Source: a bacterium UBP8_UBA817
GTDB taxonomy: Bacteria; Margulisbacteria; Marinamargulisbacteria; SXXA01; SICP01
Reading direction: 5' to 3'
DNA: 45,188 nucleotides
NCBI GenBank assembly: GCA_945898045.1
Contig: CAMDGG010000003.1
Coordinates: 74,529-119,716 of the forward strand
Shown piece by piece: positions 36,399-45,188 of the stretch (its first letter is position 1; every line of letters starts with the position of its first letter). The translations under genes were made by a program, and so were the position numbers. Below the pieces are notes generated by a model. The model was not told the DNA's origin. It did no database searches and saw only the letters and a program-made list of their open reading frames with translations.

Positions 36399-38063
36399 AT
36401 GAAAATAGAAAACCAATCTGAACAACCGTTTTTAAAAGAATTATTAGAAAATCTAATTGAAAATTGGGAAAATGAAACTGTTGAATTTAAACGGGAGTGT
36501 AATTCAAACTCTGAAATTGGAAAATATTTTTCAGCACTCTCAAACGAAGCTAATCTTAGAAATAAGGAAAAAGCATGGTTGATACTTGGTATAGACAATA
36601 AGGCCCGAAAAATTATAGGCGCCGAGTTTAAAAAAGACCGCTTTAAAGATACCCAACACACTATTCTTCAGATGGTTCAGCCGGCAATTACATTCCGTAA
36701 TATTTATAAGCTTCAAACGACACAAGGCCAAGTGATTTTTCTGGAAATACCTGCTGCTCCTCTAGGCATGCCCATTGCGTGTGATGGACATTATTACGCA
36801 AGAGCTGGAGAAAGCCTAAAATCCTTAGGTTTAGACAAGCTAGATGAGATGAGAAATCAAAGTAGCGCATCAGACTGGACAGCTCACATAGTAAATGACG
36901 CCACTATCACCAATCTTGACTCAATTGCTCTGCAAAGATCTCGAGAAGCATTTATGAAAAAATATGCTAATCGGTTTGACGTAGATGAAATGCTTAGTTG
37001 GTCTGATATGACATTTCTGGATCGCGCAAAATTGACGATCAATGGAAACATAACGAGAACAACTCTTTTATTGCTTGGAAAACCTGAGGCAGCGCATCTT
37101 TTATTACCATATCCTTCACAATTAACTTGGAAACTAGAGGGGCCAGAGCGTGCGTATCAGCATTTTGGCCTTCCGTTTATTTTAAATACAACGCACCTGT
37201 ATCAGCTGATACGAAATGTCCAGATTCGCATTTTACCTCAAGATGACTTGTTCCCAATAGAGGTTGCAAAGTACGATCAAAAAATATTTCTAGAAGCTTT
37301 GCATAATTGTATTGCCCATCAAGACTATTCGCGTAATGGCAGGGTTATTGTAACAGAACGTTTGGATCGGTTAATTTTTGAGAATGAGGGTTCTTTTTTT
37401 GAAGGGAGTCCAATAGATTATATCTCTGGAGAAAAAACCCCTAGGCGTTATCGGAATCCCTTTTTGACACAAGCCATGTCTGAATTAAACATGATCGATA
37501 CGATGGGGTATGGTATCCATCAAATGTATATTGGTCAGGCACGTCGCTATTTCCCAATGCCAGATTATGATCTGAGCGATCCAAAGGCAGTAAAAATGAC
37601 ACTGTATGGCAGTATAGTAGATCCTACGTACAGTAAACTTTTAATACAGAAAACAGATTTAAAAATAGACGAGATTTTTGCCCTAGATCGTATTCAAAAA
37701 AAACTACCTATCGATGATTCCAAAATAAAATTTTTGCGTCAAAGAAAATTAATCGAAGGAAGAAAGCCAAATTTTCATGTTTCTGCTTCTATTGCGTCTG
37801 TAACAGCCTCAAAAGCGGATTATATTAGAACACGTGCTCAAGATGATACATTCTATATCAAACTGATTAATGATTATCTTTTAAGATTTAGTTCGGCTAC
37901 ACGAATAGAAATTGACAAGCTTTTATGGGAAAAACTCAGTGACGGATTAAGCGATAATCAAAAGAAAAATAAAATTAATAATCTTATTTTTAAAATGAGG
38001 TCAACAAATAAAATTAAAAACTCTGGTTCAGATCGAAAGCCAAAGTGGATTCTACTCAAGTAA
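36399..38063 (+). CDS. AlbA_2 (Schlafen-type) domain protein with RecG-like/HATPase_c_4 C-terminal part
   Basis: A 554-residue protein. The N-terminal AlbA_2 domain (about residues 25-150) has NETVEFKRE, GKYFSALSNEANLRNKEKAW, LILGIDNKARKIIGAE, and ACDGHYYARAGESLKSL. The middle has FLDRAKLTINGNITRTTLLL, and the C-terminal part has FLEALHNCIAHQDYSRNGRV, LIFENEGSFFEG, and RRYRNPFLTQAMSELNMIDT with GYGIHQM, as in proteins misnamed 'RecG-related helicases'. They lack helicase motifs and are likely DNA-binding regulators. The gene is AT-richer than tmk before it and fumC after it, suggesting acquisition. ATCTTAAGAT (36391-36400), a palindrome, spans its start codon. No clear Shine-Dalgarno. Confidence 0.85.
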   Translation: MKIENQSEQPFLKELLENLIENWENETVEFKRECNSNSEIGKYFSALSNEANLRNKEKAWLILGIDNKARKIIGAEFKKDRFKDTQHTILQMVQPAITFRNIYKLQTTQGQVIFLEIPAAPLGMPIACDGHYYARAGESLKSLGLDKLDEMRNQSSASDWTAHIVNDATITNLDSIALQRSREAFMKKYANRFDVDEMLSWSDMTFLDRAKLTINGNITRTTLLLLGKPEAAHLLLPYPSQLTWKLEGPERAYQHFGLPFILNTTHLYQLIRNVQIRILPQDDLFPIEVAKYDQKIFLEALHNCIAHQDYSRNGRVIVTERLDRLIFENEGSFFEGSPIDYISGEKTPRRYRNPFLTQAMSELNMIDTMGYGIHQMYIGQARRYFPMPDYDLSDPKAVKMTLYGSIVDPTYSKLLIQKTDLKIDEIFALDRIQKKLPIDDSKIKFLRQRKLIEGRKPNFHVSASIASVTASKADYIRTRAQDDTFYIKLINDYLLRFSSATRIEIDKLLWEKLSDGLSDNQKKNKINNLIFKMRSTNKIKNSGSDRKPKWILLK

Positions 38064-38067
38064 GTTT

Positions 38068-38107
38068 AAGAGTATTTTAAGAGTATTTTAAGAGTATTTT
38101 AAGAGTA
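38068..38107. repeat. Tandem 11-bp direct repeats
   Basis: AAGAGTATTTT three times in perfect tandem (38068-38078, 38079-38089, 38090-38100) plus a partial fourth copy AAGAGTA (38101-38107). They begin five bases after the AlbA_2 stop and lie about 100 bp before fumC. The 11-bp period is close to one helical turn, so repeated sites would face the same side of the DNA. Confidence 0.9.
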
Positions 38108-38205
38108 AAATGCTTTTTTTGTATTTAAAAAACTAGTATCTTGCGGTGTCAAAAGTTGTAGAAATATGCTAGCGTTAAACCCTAATCTTTTTGGAGGTAT
38201 AAGTC

Positions 38206-39585
38206 ATGTCATTTAGAATTGAAAAAGATACGATGGGTGAAATCCAAGTCCCCTCGGATCGGTATTATGGTGCACAATCAGCTCGCTCGTTAGTCCACTT
38301 TGCAATTGGTATCGAAACATTCCCGCGTGAACTGATTCGTGCGTTGGGCATTCTCAAAAAAGCAGCGGCACTTACCAATCTAGATTGTGGTGTACTCACC
38401 CAAGAAAAATGTGATCTGATTTGTCAGGCTGCAGACGAAGTCATTTCCGGCAAATTAGACGCCCATTTCCCTCTCTCCGTTTGGCAGACCGGTAGCGGCA
38501 CCCAAAGCAACATGAACGTAAACGAAGTTATCTCCAATCGGGCCATCGAAATCGCTGGTGGCGTTATGGGAAGCAAAACCCCCATTCATCCCAATGACGA
38601 TGTAAACAAATCACAATCTTCAAACGACACATTTCCAACCGCCATGTCCATCGCAGCTGTTGCAGAAACCTATCGTCGTCTCATCCCCATGATTGCAGTA
38701 CTACGCGACACGTTTCAAAAAAAGTCAGATACGTTTAAAGACATCGTCAAAATCGGACGTACCCATTTAATGGACGCTACGCCATTGACAGTCGGCCAAG
38801 AATTTTCTGGCTACACCCAACAACTCCAATACGCACTAGATCGCATTCAAGGGACATTACCCCGTCTTTCCGAACTCGCCCTAGGCGGAACCGCAGTAGG
38901 CACAGGCCTAAACACCCCAGAAGGCTACGCAGAAAAAGTAGCCAAAAAAATTGCCCAACTCACCCATCTTCCATTCCAATCAGCCCCAAATAAATTCGAA
39001 GCACTCAGTGCCCACGATGCCATGGTAGAAATGAGCGGCGTTCTCAAAACAATTGCGTGCTCACTCCACAAAATCGCCAATGATATTCGCCTCTCAGCAT
39101 CCGGTCCACGCTGCGGTATTGGCGAACTCACCATCCCAGAAAACGAACCAGGCTCCAGCATCATGCCCGGAAAAGTAAACCCCACCCAAAGCGAAGCCAT
39201 GACCATGGTCGCAGCACAAGTCATTGGTAACGACGCAGCAATAGGTTTTGCCGGTGCCAACGGACACTTCCAATTAAATGTCTACAAACCCGTCATCATT
39301 TTCAATCTTCTACAATCTATTAGATTAATCGCCGACTCATGCGAAAGCTTCAATCACCATTGTGCTACAGGCATCGAACCCAATCGCATCATCATCGAAA
39401 AAAATCTACAAAATTCTCTCATGCTCGTTACAGCTCTCAACACACATATCGGTTACGACAACGCAGCAAAAATCGCCAAAACTGCACACAAAGAAAACAA
39501 GACACTCAAACAAGTGGCCGTTGAGTTAGGGCTAGTGACATCAGAGCAATTTGATCTCTGGGTTAAACCCGAAGAAATGATCTAA
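38206..39585 (+). CDS. fumC: Fumarate hydratase, class II
   Basis: A 459-residue protein with TTGGAGG before the start. [60 protein letters not shown], and the superfamily signature [16 protein letters not shown] are intact, with catalytic His and Ser in those segments. [10 protein letters not shown] and the HPNDDVN run favour fumarase over aspartase. It hydrates fumarate to malate. The 142 bp before it holds the 11-bp repeats and no clear promoter. After the stop an AT-rich hairpin (AAAAAG, loop, CTTTTT; 39584-39602) could be a weak terminator. Confidence 0.95.
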   Translation: MSFRIEKDTMGEIQVPSDRYYGAQSARSLVHFAIGIETFPRELIRALGILKKAAALTNLDCGVLTQEKCDLICQAADEVISGKLDAHFPLSVWQTGSGTQSNMNVNEVISNRAIEIAGGVMGSKTPIHPNDDVNKSQSSNDTFPTAMSIAAVAETYRRLIPMIAVLRDTFQKKSDTFKDIVKIGRTHLMDATPLTVGQEFSGYTQQLQYALDRIQGTLPRLSELALGGTAVGTGLNTPEGYAEKVAKKIAQLTHLPFQSAPNKFEALSAHDAMVEMSGVLKTIACSLHKIANDIRLSASGPRCGIGELTIPENEPGSSIMPGKVNPTQSEAMTMVAAQVIGNDAAIGFAGANGHFQLNVYKPVIIFNLLQSIRLIADSCESFNHHCATGIEPNRIIIEKNLQNSLMLVTALNTHIGYDNAAKIAKTAHKENKTLKQVAVELGLVTSEQFDLWVKPEEMI

Positions 39586-39607
39586 AAAGGTTCAAGCTTT
39601 TTCAGTA

Positions 39608-39636
39608 TAGACACCATCCAAAAGTTTAAGTATGCT
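39608..39636 (+). promoter_or_regulatory. Candidate promoter of metal-uptake operon
   Basis: TAGACA (39608-39613), 17-base spacer, TATGCT (39631-39636). The -10 lies inside the left palindrome described next, so a bound repressor would block it. Confidence 0.45.
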
Positions 39637-39655
39637 TAATTTAAGCATGCTTAAA
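39625..39655. promoter_or_regulatory. Two abutting palindromes, candidate metalloregulator operator
   Basis: TTTAAGTATGCTTAA (39625-39639, one mismatch to a palindrome) directly followed by the perfect 16-bp palindrome TTTAAGCATGCTTAAA (39640-39655). It precedes an operon for metal uptake and overlaps its likely promoter. Dyads of this size suit DtxR/MntR, Fur or Zur-type repressors. The RNA could also fold as a hairpin. Confidence 0.6.
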
Positions 39656-39674
39656 AATCTTAGGAGTTCTTTAT

Positions 39675-40436
39675 ATGAAAATACAGTTCAAAACACTTTT
39701 AATCGCATCATTATTAATACCCTCTCTATCCCATTCTGAACCCATTGTCACCGATCGACCTGACTTTACCGAAAGCTCTCAAGTCGTAGAATTAGGGAAA
39801 ATTCAGATTGAAGCGGGCTACACCTTTTCAGAATCAGATACTACGCAGGGGCATACTTTAGGCGAGCTCTTGATCCGAATCCCCGTTCTTCCTAGACTAG
39901 AAGCGCGATTGGGAATCAATTCCTTCGCTTTTTCAAACGAAGGCTCGACCGAAACATCAGGATTACAAGACAGCTCGATCGGCATCAAAGCGATGATACT
40001 CCCAGAACAAAACGGATGGATACCTCAAACCTCACTCATTGCAGGAACGACGCTTCCTACGGGCGGAAATCCGTACAGTGAATCTACCCTTCAGCCAGGT
40101 GTTAAGTTCTGTTTCGGTTGGGAACTTTCTGAAAACTGGGCACTATCCTCAAACCTCAATTACGATAGATCCAGCGAAGCAGGCACAGCCTTTAACGAAT
40201 TTTCTCAAAGTCTGTCACTAGGATGGGGATTTGCGGACCAATGGGGAGCCTACCTTGAAGCCTTTAGTTTTCAACCTGATTTAGCAGGAAAAGTAGCGTC
40301 GACCTATATCAATACAGGGCTTACGTATCTGATCTCAGATGATTTACAATTAGATGCACGTGTTGGAAGTGGGCTCAATGGTATTAATAAAGATTATTTT
40401 ATCGGATTCGGTGCTTCAAGCCGATTCAAAATTTAG
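39675..40436 (+). CDS. Outer-membrane beta-barrel protein (MetA-pathway 'phenol degradation' transporter family)
   Basis: A 253-residue protein with TAGGAG upstream and signal peptide MKIQFKTLLIASLLIPSLSHS. The mature start PIVTDRPDFTESSQVVELGK is the hallmark of the Phenol_MetA_deg/transporter-like barrel family (PF13557). Alternating strands follow (IQIEAGYTF, LEARLGINSF, WIPQTSLIAGTTLPTGG, WALSSNLNYD), and it ends with an aromatic-poor FGASSRFKI. Its position as first gene of a metal ABC operon, 15 bp before the binding protein, suggests it lets metal or a metal complex through the outer membrane; that is inference. Confidence 0.82.
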   Translation: MKIQFKTLLIASLLIPSLSHSEPIVTDRPDFTESSQVVELGKIQIEAGYTFSESDTTQGHTLGELLIRIPVLPRLEARLGINSFAFSNEGSTETSGLQDSSIGIKAMILPEQNGWIPQTSLIAGTTLPTGGNPYSESTLQPGVKFCFGWELSENWALSSNLNYDRSSEAGTAFNEFSQSLSLGWGFADQWGAYLEAFSFQPDLAGKVASTYINTGLTYLISDDLQLDARVGSGLNGINKDYFIGFGASSRFKI

Positions 40437-40451
40437 AAAAGGAAAATTTGC

Positions 40452-41372
40452 ATGAAAAAGACACTACTATTTTCTCTATTAGGAATAGCTATTTTTTTAA
40501 CGGGCTGTACCTCAAACTCCCCAAAAGGCCCTTATAAACTAAACGTTGTTTCAACAACAGGCATGATTAACGATATCGTTCTAAATATTGGCAGTGGAAA
40601 TGTAGAAGCCAAAGGCCTCATGGGCCCAGGTGTAGATCCTCACCTCTACAAAGCTAGCGAAGGAGACGTTAACACACTCGCTAAGGCAGATGTTATTTTT
40701 TATAATGGACTCCACCTCGAATCTAAAATGGGAGAGGTTTTTGAAAAAATGTCAGGGAAAGTAAAAGTAGTCGCTGTAGCCAGTACTATTCCTGAAGCCA
40801 AACTCAGAACACCTCCAGAGTTCAAAGGATTCCACGATCCCCACGTCTGGTTTGATGTCTCATTATGGAAAATAGCCGCTTTAGAAGTAGAAAAAGCACT
40901 CATCGAAGTAGATCCTGCCAACGCTTCCGCTTATAAAGAACGTGCAAAACAATATCAGGAAAAATTAGATACGCTAGAAATCGAAATTAAAGCGGCCATT
41001 AAAACACTGCCTAAAGAAAAAAGAATTCTGGTCACAGCACATGATGCATTTGGATATTTTGGACGCGCTTATGGATTTGAAGTCATTGGCTTGCAAGGCA
41101 TTAGTACACAGGCCGAAGCAGGCACCCAAGATGTTCAGCGACTTGCCGCCCTCATCCAACAAAGAAAAATTCCCGCGATCTTTATTGAAACCGCTATTCC
41201 TATTCGTAATATCAAAGCAGTTCAAGACGCTGCAAAAGCCAAAGGCTGGAATGTTCGAATTGGCGGCGAATTATTTTCAGATGCAATGGGGACAAGTGGC
41301 ACGCCACAAGGAACCTACGTCGGCATGGTACGCCATAATATCCATACTATTGTGAAGGCTCTGGGACAATGA
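40452..41372 (+). CDS. Metal ABC transporter substrate-binding lipoprotein (TroA/ZnuA type)
   Basis: A 306-residue protein with lipoprotein signal IAIFLTGC (lipobox LTGC; Cys about residue 19). Cluster A-I features: [16 protein letters not shown] (first His ligand), [13 protein letters not shown] (second His), [18 protein letters not shown] (third His) and GELFSDAMG (Asp). [15 protein letters not shown] is typical of the family. Three His plus Asp is the TroA-like set for zinc or manganese; Mn-specific PsaA-type proteins have Glu at the third site. No His-rich loop of ZnuA is present. It overlaps the ATPase gene by ATGA. Confidence 0.93.
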   Translation: MKKTLLFSLLGIAIFLTGCTSNSPKGPYKLNVVSTTGMINDIVLNIGSGNVEAKGLMGPGVDPHLYKASEGDVNTLAKADVIFYNGLHLESKMGEVFEKMSGKVKVVAVASTIPEAKLRTPPEFKGFHDPHVWFDVSLWKIAALEVEKALIEVDPANASAYKERAKQYQEKLDTLEIEIKAAIKTLPKEKRILVTAHDAFGYFGRAYGFEVIGLQGISTQAEAGTQDVQRLAALIQQRKIPAIFIETAIPIRNIKAVQDAAKAKGWNVRIGGELFSDAMGTSGTPQGTYVGMVRHNIHTIVKALGQ

Positions 41373-42100
41373 CCCCCCCTGCAGTCGCAGTTAAAGATCT
41401 AACACTCGCCTACCGAGACACACCCGTCTTATGGGATATTGATATCACCATCCCACAAGGCGTTCTCTTAGCCATTGTAGGCCCAAATGGCGCAGGAAAA
41501 ACAACCTTAATTAAAGCCATTTTAGGGCTTCTAAAACCTGCTGCTGGTAAAGTGGAAATTTTAGGGAAACCCTATCAACAGCAAATTAAAAAAGTGGGAT
41601 ATGTACCGCAACGTGGCACCGTAGATTGGGATTTTCCAACAGATGCCCTAGATGTCGTGCTCATGGGACGGTATGGTCATTTGGGATGGTTCAAACGTCC
41701 TGGAAAAAAAGACTATGCATTGGCTTTGGACGCCTTGGACCGGGTAGGCATGGCTGATTTTGCCTCCCGCCAAATTAGTCAATTATCAGGAGGCCAACAA
41801 CAGCGCATTTTTTTGGCACGCGCCCTTGTACAAGACGCGCAAATTTATTTTATGGACGAGCCTTTTGTAGGCGTGGATGCTGCCACTGAAAAAGCCATTG
41901 TGACGCTCCTAAAAGAATTAAGAAAACAAGGTAAGACTGTGATTGTGGTCCATCATGATTTGCAGACCTTAAAAGAATACTTTGATTGGGCACTCTTATT
42001 AAACGTTCACCAAATTGCCATCGGCCCGGTTGAAGAGGTCATCACCTCCGATAACCTCCGAAAGGCGTATGGTGGTCGAAGTGCATTTTTTGTGAGCTGA
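41369..42100 (+). CDS. Metal ABC transporter ATPase
   Basis: A 243-residue ABC ATPase: Walker [22 protein letters not shown]-loop [20 protein letters not shown], signature [19 protein letters not shown], Walker [17 protein letters not shown] and H-loop [16 protein letters not shown]. The PQR..VDWDFP segment is typical of Mn/Zn ABC ATPases (TroB/MntB/ZnuC). It powers uptake with the two permeases that follow. Confidence 0.95.
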   Translation: MTPPAVAVKDLTLAYRDTPVLWDIDITIPQGVLLAIVGPNGAGKTTLIKAILGLLKPAAGKVEILGKPYQQQIKKVGYVPQRGTVDWDFPTDALDVVLMGRYGHLGWFKRPGKKDYALALDALDRVGMADFASRQISQLSGGQQQRIFLARALVQDAQIYFMDEPFVGVDAATEKAIVTLLKELRKQGKTVIVVHHDLQTLKEYFDWALLLNVHQIAIGPVEEVITSDNLRKAYGGRSAFFVS

Positions 42101-42101
42101 T

Positions 42102-42995
42102 ATGGATTACACAATTTTCATGGTAATGATTGGCAGTAGTTTGGTTGGATGTGTTTCGGGTGCCTTGGGCAGTTTTGCGGTTCTAAGAAAACAAAGTCTT
42201 TTAGGAGACGCCATTTCTCATGCGGCACTTCCTGGTATCGCACTGGCTTTTTTAATTACGATGGCAAAATCCCCCATGATCTTTATGGCAGGCGCTATGA
42301 TTGCCGGATGGATTGGGACGATGTTAGTGATGGCCATTGTACGGCATACTGTGATCAAAGAAGATGCAGCCTTAGGCATGATTTTATCCGTATTTTTTGG
42401 ATTTGGATTGGTACTTCTAACATTGATTCAACGATTGCCCACTGCCAATAAATCAGGACTCACCCACTATCTTTTTGGAAGCGCTGCTACGCTTCTTTTA
42501 GAAGATGTGAAAGCCATGTGTCTTATGGGTGTTGTCACACTTGCGGGACTTTTTCTTTTCTGGAAAGAATTTAAACTTTTTACTTTTGATAAAGATTACG
42601 CGACCGCCTTAGGGTTCCCCGTAAAACGTATCGAACTCATACTCACACTTCTCACCGTTACCGCTATCGTTATGGGTCTTCAAACGGTGGGCGTTATCCT
42701 AATGAGTGCAATGATTATTGCGCCCGCAGCAGCAGCTAGACAATGGACGGATCGACTGTGGTTGATGGTGGTTTTAAGTGCCGTTTTTGGCGCAGTATCT
42801 GGACTATCAGGGGCCTTGCTTAGTGGCTTTGTTGCACAGCTTCCAACAGGGCCTACGATTGTTTTAATTATGAGTGCAATCGTACTAATTTCACTTTTAT
42901 TTGCACCCAACCGGGGCATGATTTGGGAATGGTTTCAACGTAGACAAGAAACCAAATTACTGAGACAAAAACTAATGGAAAAACATAAATCATGA
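42102..42995 (+). CDS. Metal ABC transporter permease (TroC/ZnuB type)
   Basis: A 297-residue protein with about eight or nine hydrophobic segments. SFAVLRKQSLLGDAISHAAL near residue 30 is the ABC-3 family signature region; KEFKLFTFDKDYATALGF and MSAMIIAPAAAARQWTDRLW are conserved further on. It starts one base after the ATPase stop and overlaps the second permease by ATGA. The two would form the membrane heterodimer. Confidence 0.94.
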   Translation: MDYTIFMVMIGSSLVGCVSGALGSFAVLRKQSLLGDAISHAALPGIALAFLITMAKSPMIFMAGAMIAGWIGTMLVMAIVRHTVIKEDAALGMILSVFFGFGLVLLTLIQRLPTANKSGLTHYLFGSAATLLLEDVKAMCLMGVVTLAGLFLFWKEFKLFTFDKDYATALGFPVKRIELILTLLTVTAIVMGLQTVGVILMSAMIIAPAAAARQWTDRLWLMVVLSAVFGAVSGLSGALLSGFVAQLPTGPTIVLIMSAIVLISLLFAPNRGMIWEWFQRRQETKLLRQKLMEKHKS

Positions 42996-44095
42996 CCCCT
43001 CAACTCGAAATTATTATTACTGCGTGCATAGTCTCAACCGCGTGCGTCATTCCCGGTGTCTTTTTAATTTTACGTCGCGTTGCACTCATGAGTGATGCCA
43101 TTAGCCATGCCATCTTAATGGGAATTGTGATTATGTTTTTCATCGTTAAAGATCTTCATTCCCCTTTGTTAATGATCGGTGCAGTGGCTACAGGCATCCT
43201 CACCGTACTTCTCACGGAATGGATTATCCAATCAAAAAGACTCAAAGAAGATGCCGCAATTGGACTAGTATTTCCCGTCTTTTTTTCAATCGGAGTCATT
43301 TTAATCAGTCGGTATGCCGGCAATATTCACCTAGACCAAGACGCCGTATTATTGGGAGAAATTGCCTTTGCACCCTTTAACCGGTTCCTATTTTTAGGTC
43401 GGGATTTGGGCCCAGTCGCCATGTGGAGTATGGGGGCTATTCTAGTGATGAATCTGGGGTTATTACTTCTCTTTTATAAAGAACTTAAACTGGCAACTTT
43501 TGATAAAGCCCTCGCCGCGACGGTAGGGTTTTCACCCGTTTTACTTTATTACGGCCTCATGACTACGGTCAGCATCACCGCGGTCGGTGCGTTCGATGCA
43601 GTGGGCTCTATCTTGGTGGTGGCGCTAATGATCACACCTCCCTCAACCGCCTATCTACTCACGGACCGCCTTTCAAGAATGATTGTACTCAGTGTTTTGA
43701 TTGGTATTGCTTCTGCAGTCAGTGGATACGTGATGGCCTCATTATTAGATGCGTCCATAGCAGGCTCTATCGCGACCATGACAGGGGCCGCCTTTTTAAT
43801 TGCTCTCTTTTTCTCTCCAAAACAAGGGTTACTCACCACTTATTTACGATCCAAGCATCAAAAGACAGACTTTGCTTCAAAAATGCTCTTGGTCCAATTA
43901 ATGGTTCATGAAGATCAACAAGAAGATTTTGAAACCACGGTTACCCATATGGTTCATCACATGGATTGGTCCATTAAATTTTCAAAAAAAATTGCCCGAT
44001 ATAGTGTTGAAAAAGGATACATCACCCGAAATCAAGATCAGCTCTTTTTAACCCCTCTAGGAAGAGAGGTCGCAAGAGCCGCTATCGTACATTAA
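42992..44095 (+). CDS. Metal ABC transporter permease with C-terminal winged-helix domain
   Basis: A 367-residue protein, about 80 longer than a plain ABC-3 permease. Residues 1-280 have the membrane fold, with RRVALMSDAISHAILMGIVI, SKRLKEDAAIGLVFPVFFS, YKELKLATFDKALAATVGFS and MITPPSTAYLLTDRLSRM. After the last helix (FLIALFFSPKQGLL), residues about 285-367 look cytoplasmic and like the winged-helix part of DtxR/TroR repressors: KMLLVQLMVHEDQQED, then KIARYSVEKGYITRNQDQ and the wing LFLTPLGREVARAA. In Treponema, troABCD is followed by troR. Here the regulator-like piece is fused to the permease. It may gate or sense metal, or be a relic. Confidence 0.88.
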   Translation: MTPQLEIIITACIVSTACVIPGVFLILRRVALMSDAISHAILMGIVIMFFIVKDLHSPLLMIGAVATGILTVLLTEWIIQSKRLKEDAAIGLVFPVFFSIGVILISRYAGNIHLDQDAVLLGEIAFAPFNRFLFLGRDLGPVAMWSMGAILVMNLGLLLLFYKELKLATFDKALAATVGFSPVLLYYGLMTTVSITAVGAFDAVGSILVVALMITPPSTAYLLTDRLSRMIVLSVLIGIASAVSGYVMASLLDASIAGSIATMTGAAFLIALFFSPKQGLLTTYLRSKHQKTDFASKMLLVQLMVHEDQQEDFETTVTHMVHHMDWSIKFSKKIARYSVEKGYITRNQDQLFLTPLGREVARAAIVH

Positions 44096-44102
44096 TTAAA
44101 GT

Positions 44103-45059
<957 letters not shown>

Positions 45060-45188
45060 TTAATAAATTTCCATCGTATGATCAATGTCTCGCGCCCATT
45101 GCGTGATGCCACCAACCAAATTTTTAACATTCACAAATCCCGCATCCTGCAAAATCCCAACAGCCCGAGCACTACGCCCGCCACTGCG
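45060..45188 (-). CDS. Rhodanese-like domain protein (3' end only)
   Basis: The minus strand gives 42 residues to a stop at 45060: RSGGRSARAVGILQDAGFVN, VKNLVGGITQWARDIDHTME, IY. This is the end of a rhodanese domain; the catalytic cysteine would be at or just before the window edge (C-RSGGRS loop). The ending AxxIDxTMxxY resembles both stand-alone rhodaneses and the tails of MoeB/ThiF-rhodanese fusions. The rest lies outside. Confidence 0.85.
   Translation of the reverse strand, partial: RSGGRSARAVGILQDAGFVNVKNLVGGITQWARDIDHTMEIY

Overview
The window is an ordinary-density bacterial chromosome segment of moderately AT-rich DNA from a diderm (two-membrane) bacterium. The diderm reading rests on an LPS-export ATPase and permease (LptB, LptF/G-type), an outer-membrane beta-barrel protein and several signal-peptide proteins. 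The lineage cannot be fixed from sequence alone. A Ycf45-type AAA/R3H ATPase inside the dnaX-ybaB-recR-tmk cluster is a family best known from cyanobacteria and their relatives, so an uncultivated lineage near Cyanobacteria (for example Margulisbacteria) is a reasonable guess, not a finding. Citrate synthase, fumarase and malate dehydrogenase suggest at least part of a TCA cycle. Superoxide dismutase and peroxiredoxin suggest exposure to oxygen.

Layout, left to right. (1) 1-1.6 kb: the 5' part of grpE and hrcA on the minus strand, with a textbook CIRCE operator on the hrcA promoter. (2) 1.6-3.8 kb: a DUF4143-type AAA ATPase and a Gfo/Idh/MocA oxidoreductase. (3) 3.9-12.5 kb: a long co-directional run metK, cinA-C, recA, rny, ymdB-like, lptB, lptF/G, thiC, with ATGA overlaps and an apparent ATT start for ymdB. 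(4) 12.6-17.0 kb, minus strand: a cytoplasmic 608-residue enzyme of uncertain family (nitronate-monooxygenase-like segments), translationally coupled to three tandem secreted collar-domain proteins rich in His-x-His. This is the least explained and most interesting locus. (5) 17.0-20.1 kb: bioB, an ahpC-sodB pair, a short ssb and tRNA-Asp(GTC). (6) 20.1-21.4 kb: a decayed patch holding an internally deleted RhuM gene and a frameshifted, shortened FAD-monooxygenase gene. (7) 21.5-29.5 kb: DUF167, recQ, a secreted phosphoesterase, a DEAD-box RNA helicase, mscS, rpmB-rpmG and gltA. (8) 29.5-30.3 kb: a MITE-like hairpin repeat and a MazF-type toxin-antitoxin pair. (9) 30.3-31.6 kb: rpiB and rfbD. 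(10) 31.6-38.1 kb: dnaX, ybaB, recR, ycf45-like, tmk, then an AlbA_2/RecG-like regulator followed by 11-bp tandem repeats. (11) 38.2-39.6 kb: fumC. (12) 39.6-44.1 kb: a metal-acquisition operon with outer-membrane barrel, TroA-like lipoprotein, ATPase and two permeases, the second ending in a winged-helix domain. Two abutting palindromes overlap its likely promoter. (13) 44.1 kb to the end: mdh and the 3' end of a rhodanese-domain gene.

Most genes are housekeeping. The accessory signals are the collar-protein operon, the metal operon, the decayed patch beside the tRNA, the MITE/toxin-antitoxin patch, and the AlbA_2 gene with its repeats. No CRISPR array, complete insertion sequence, rRNA gene or origin was seen.
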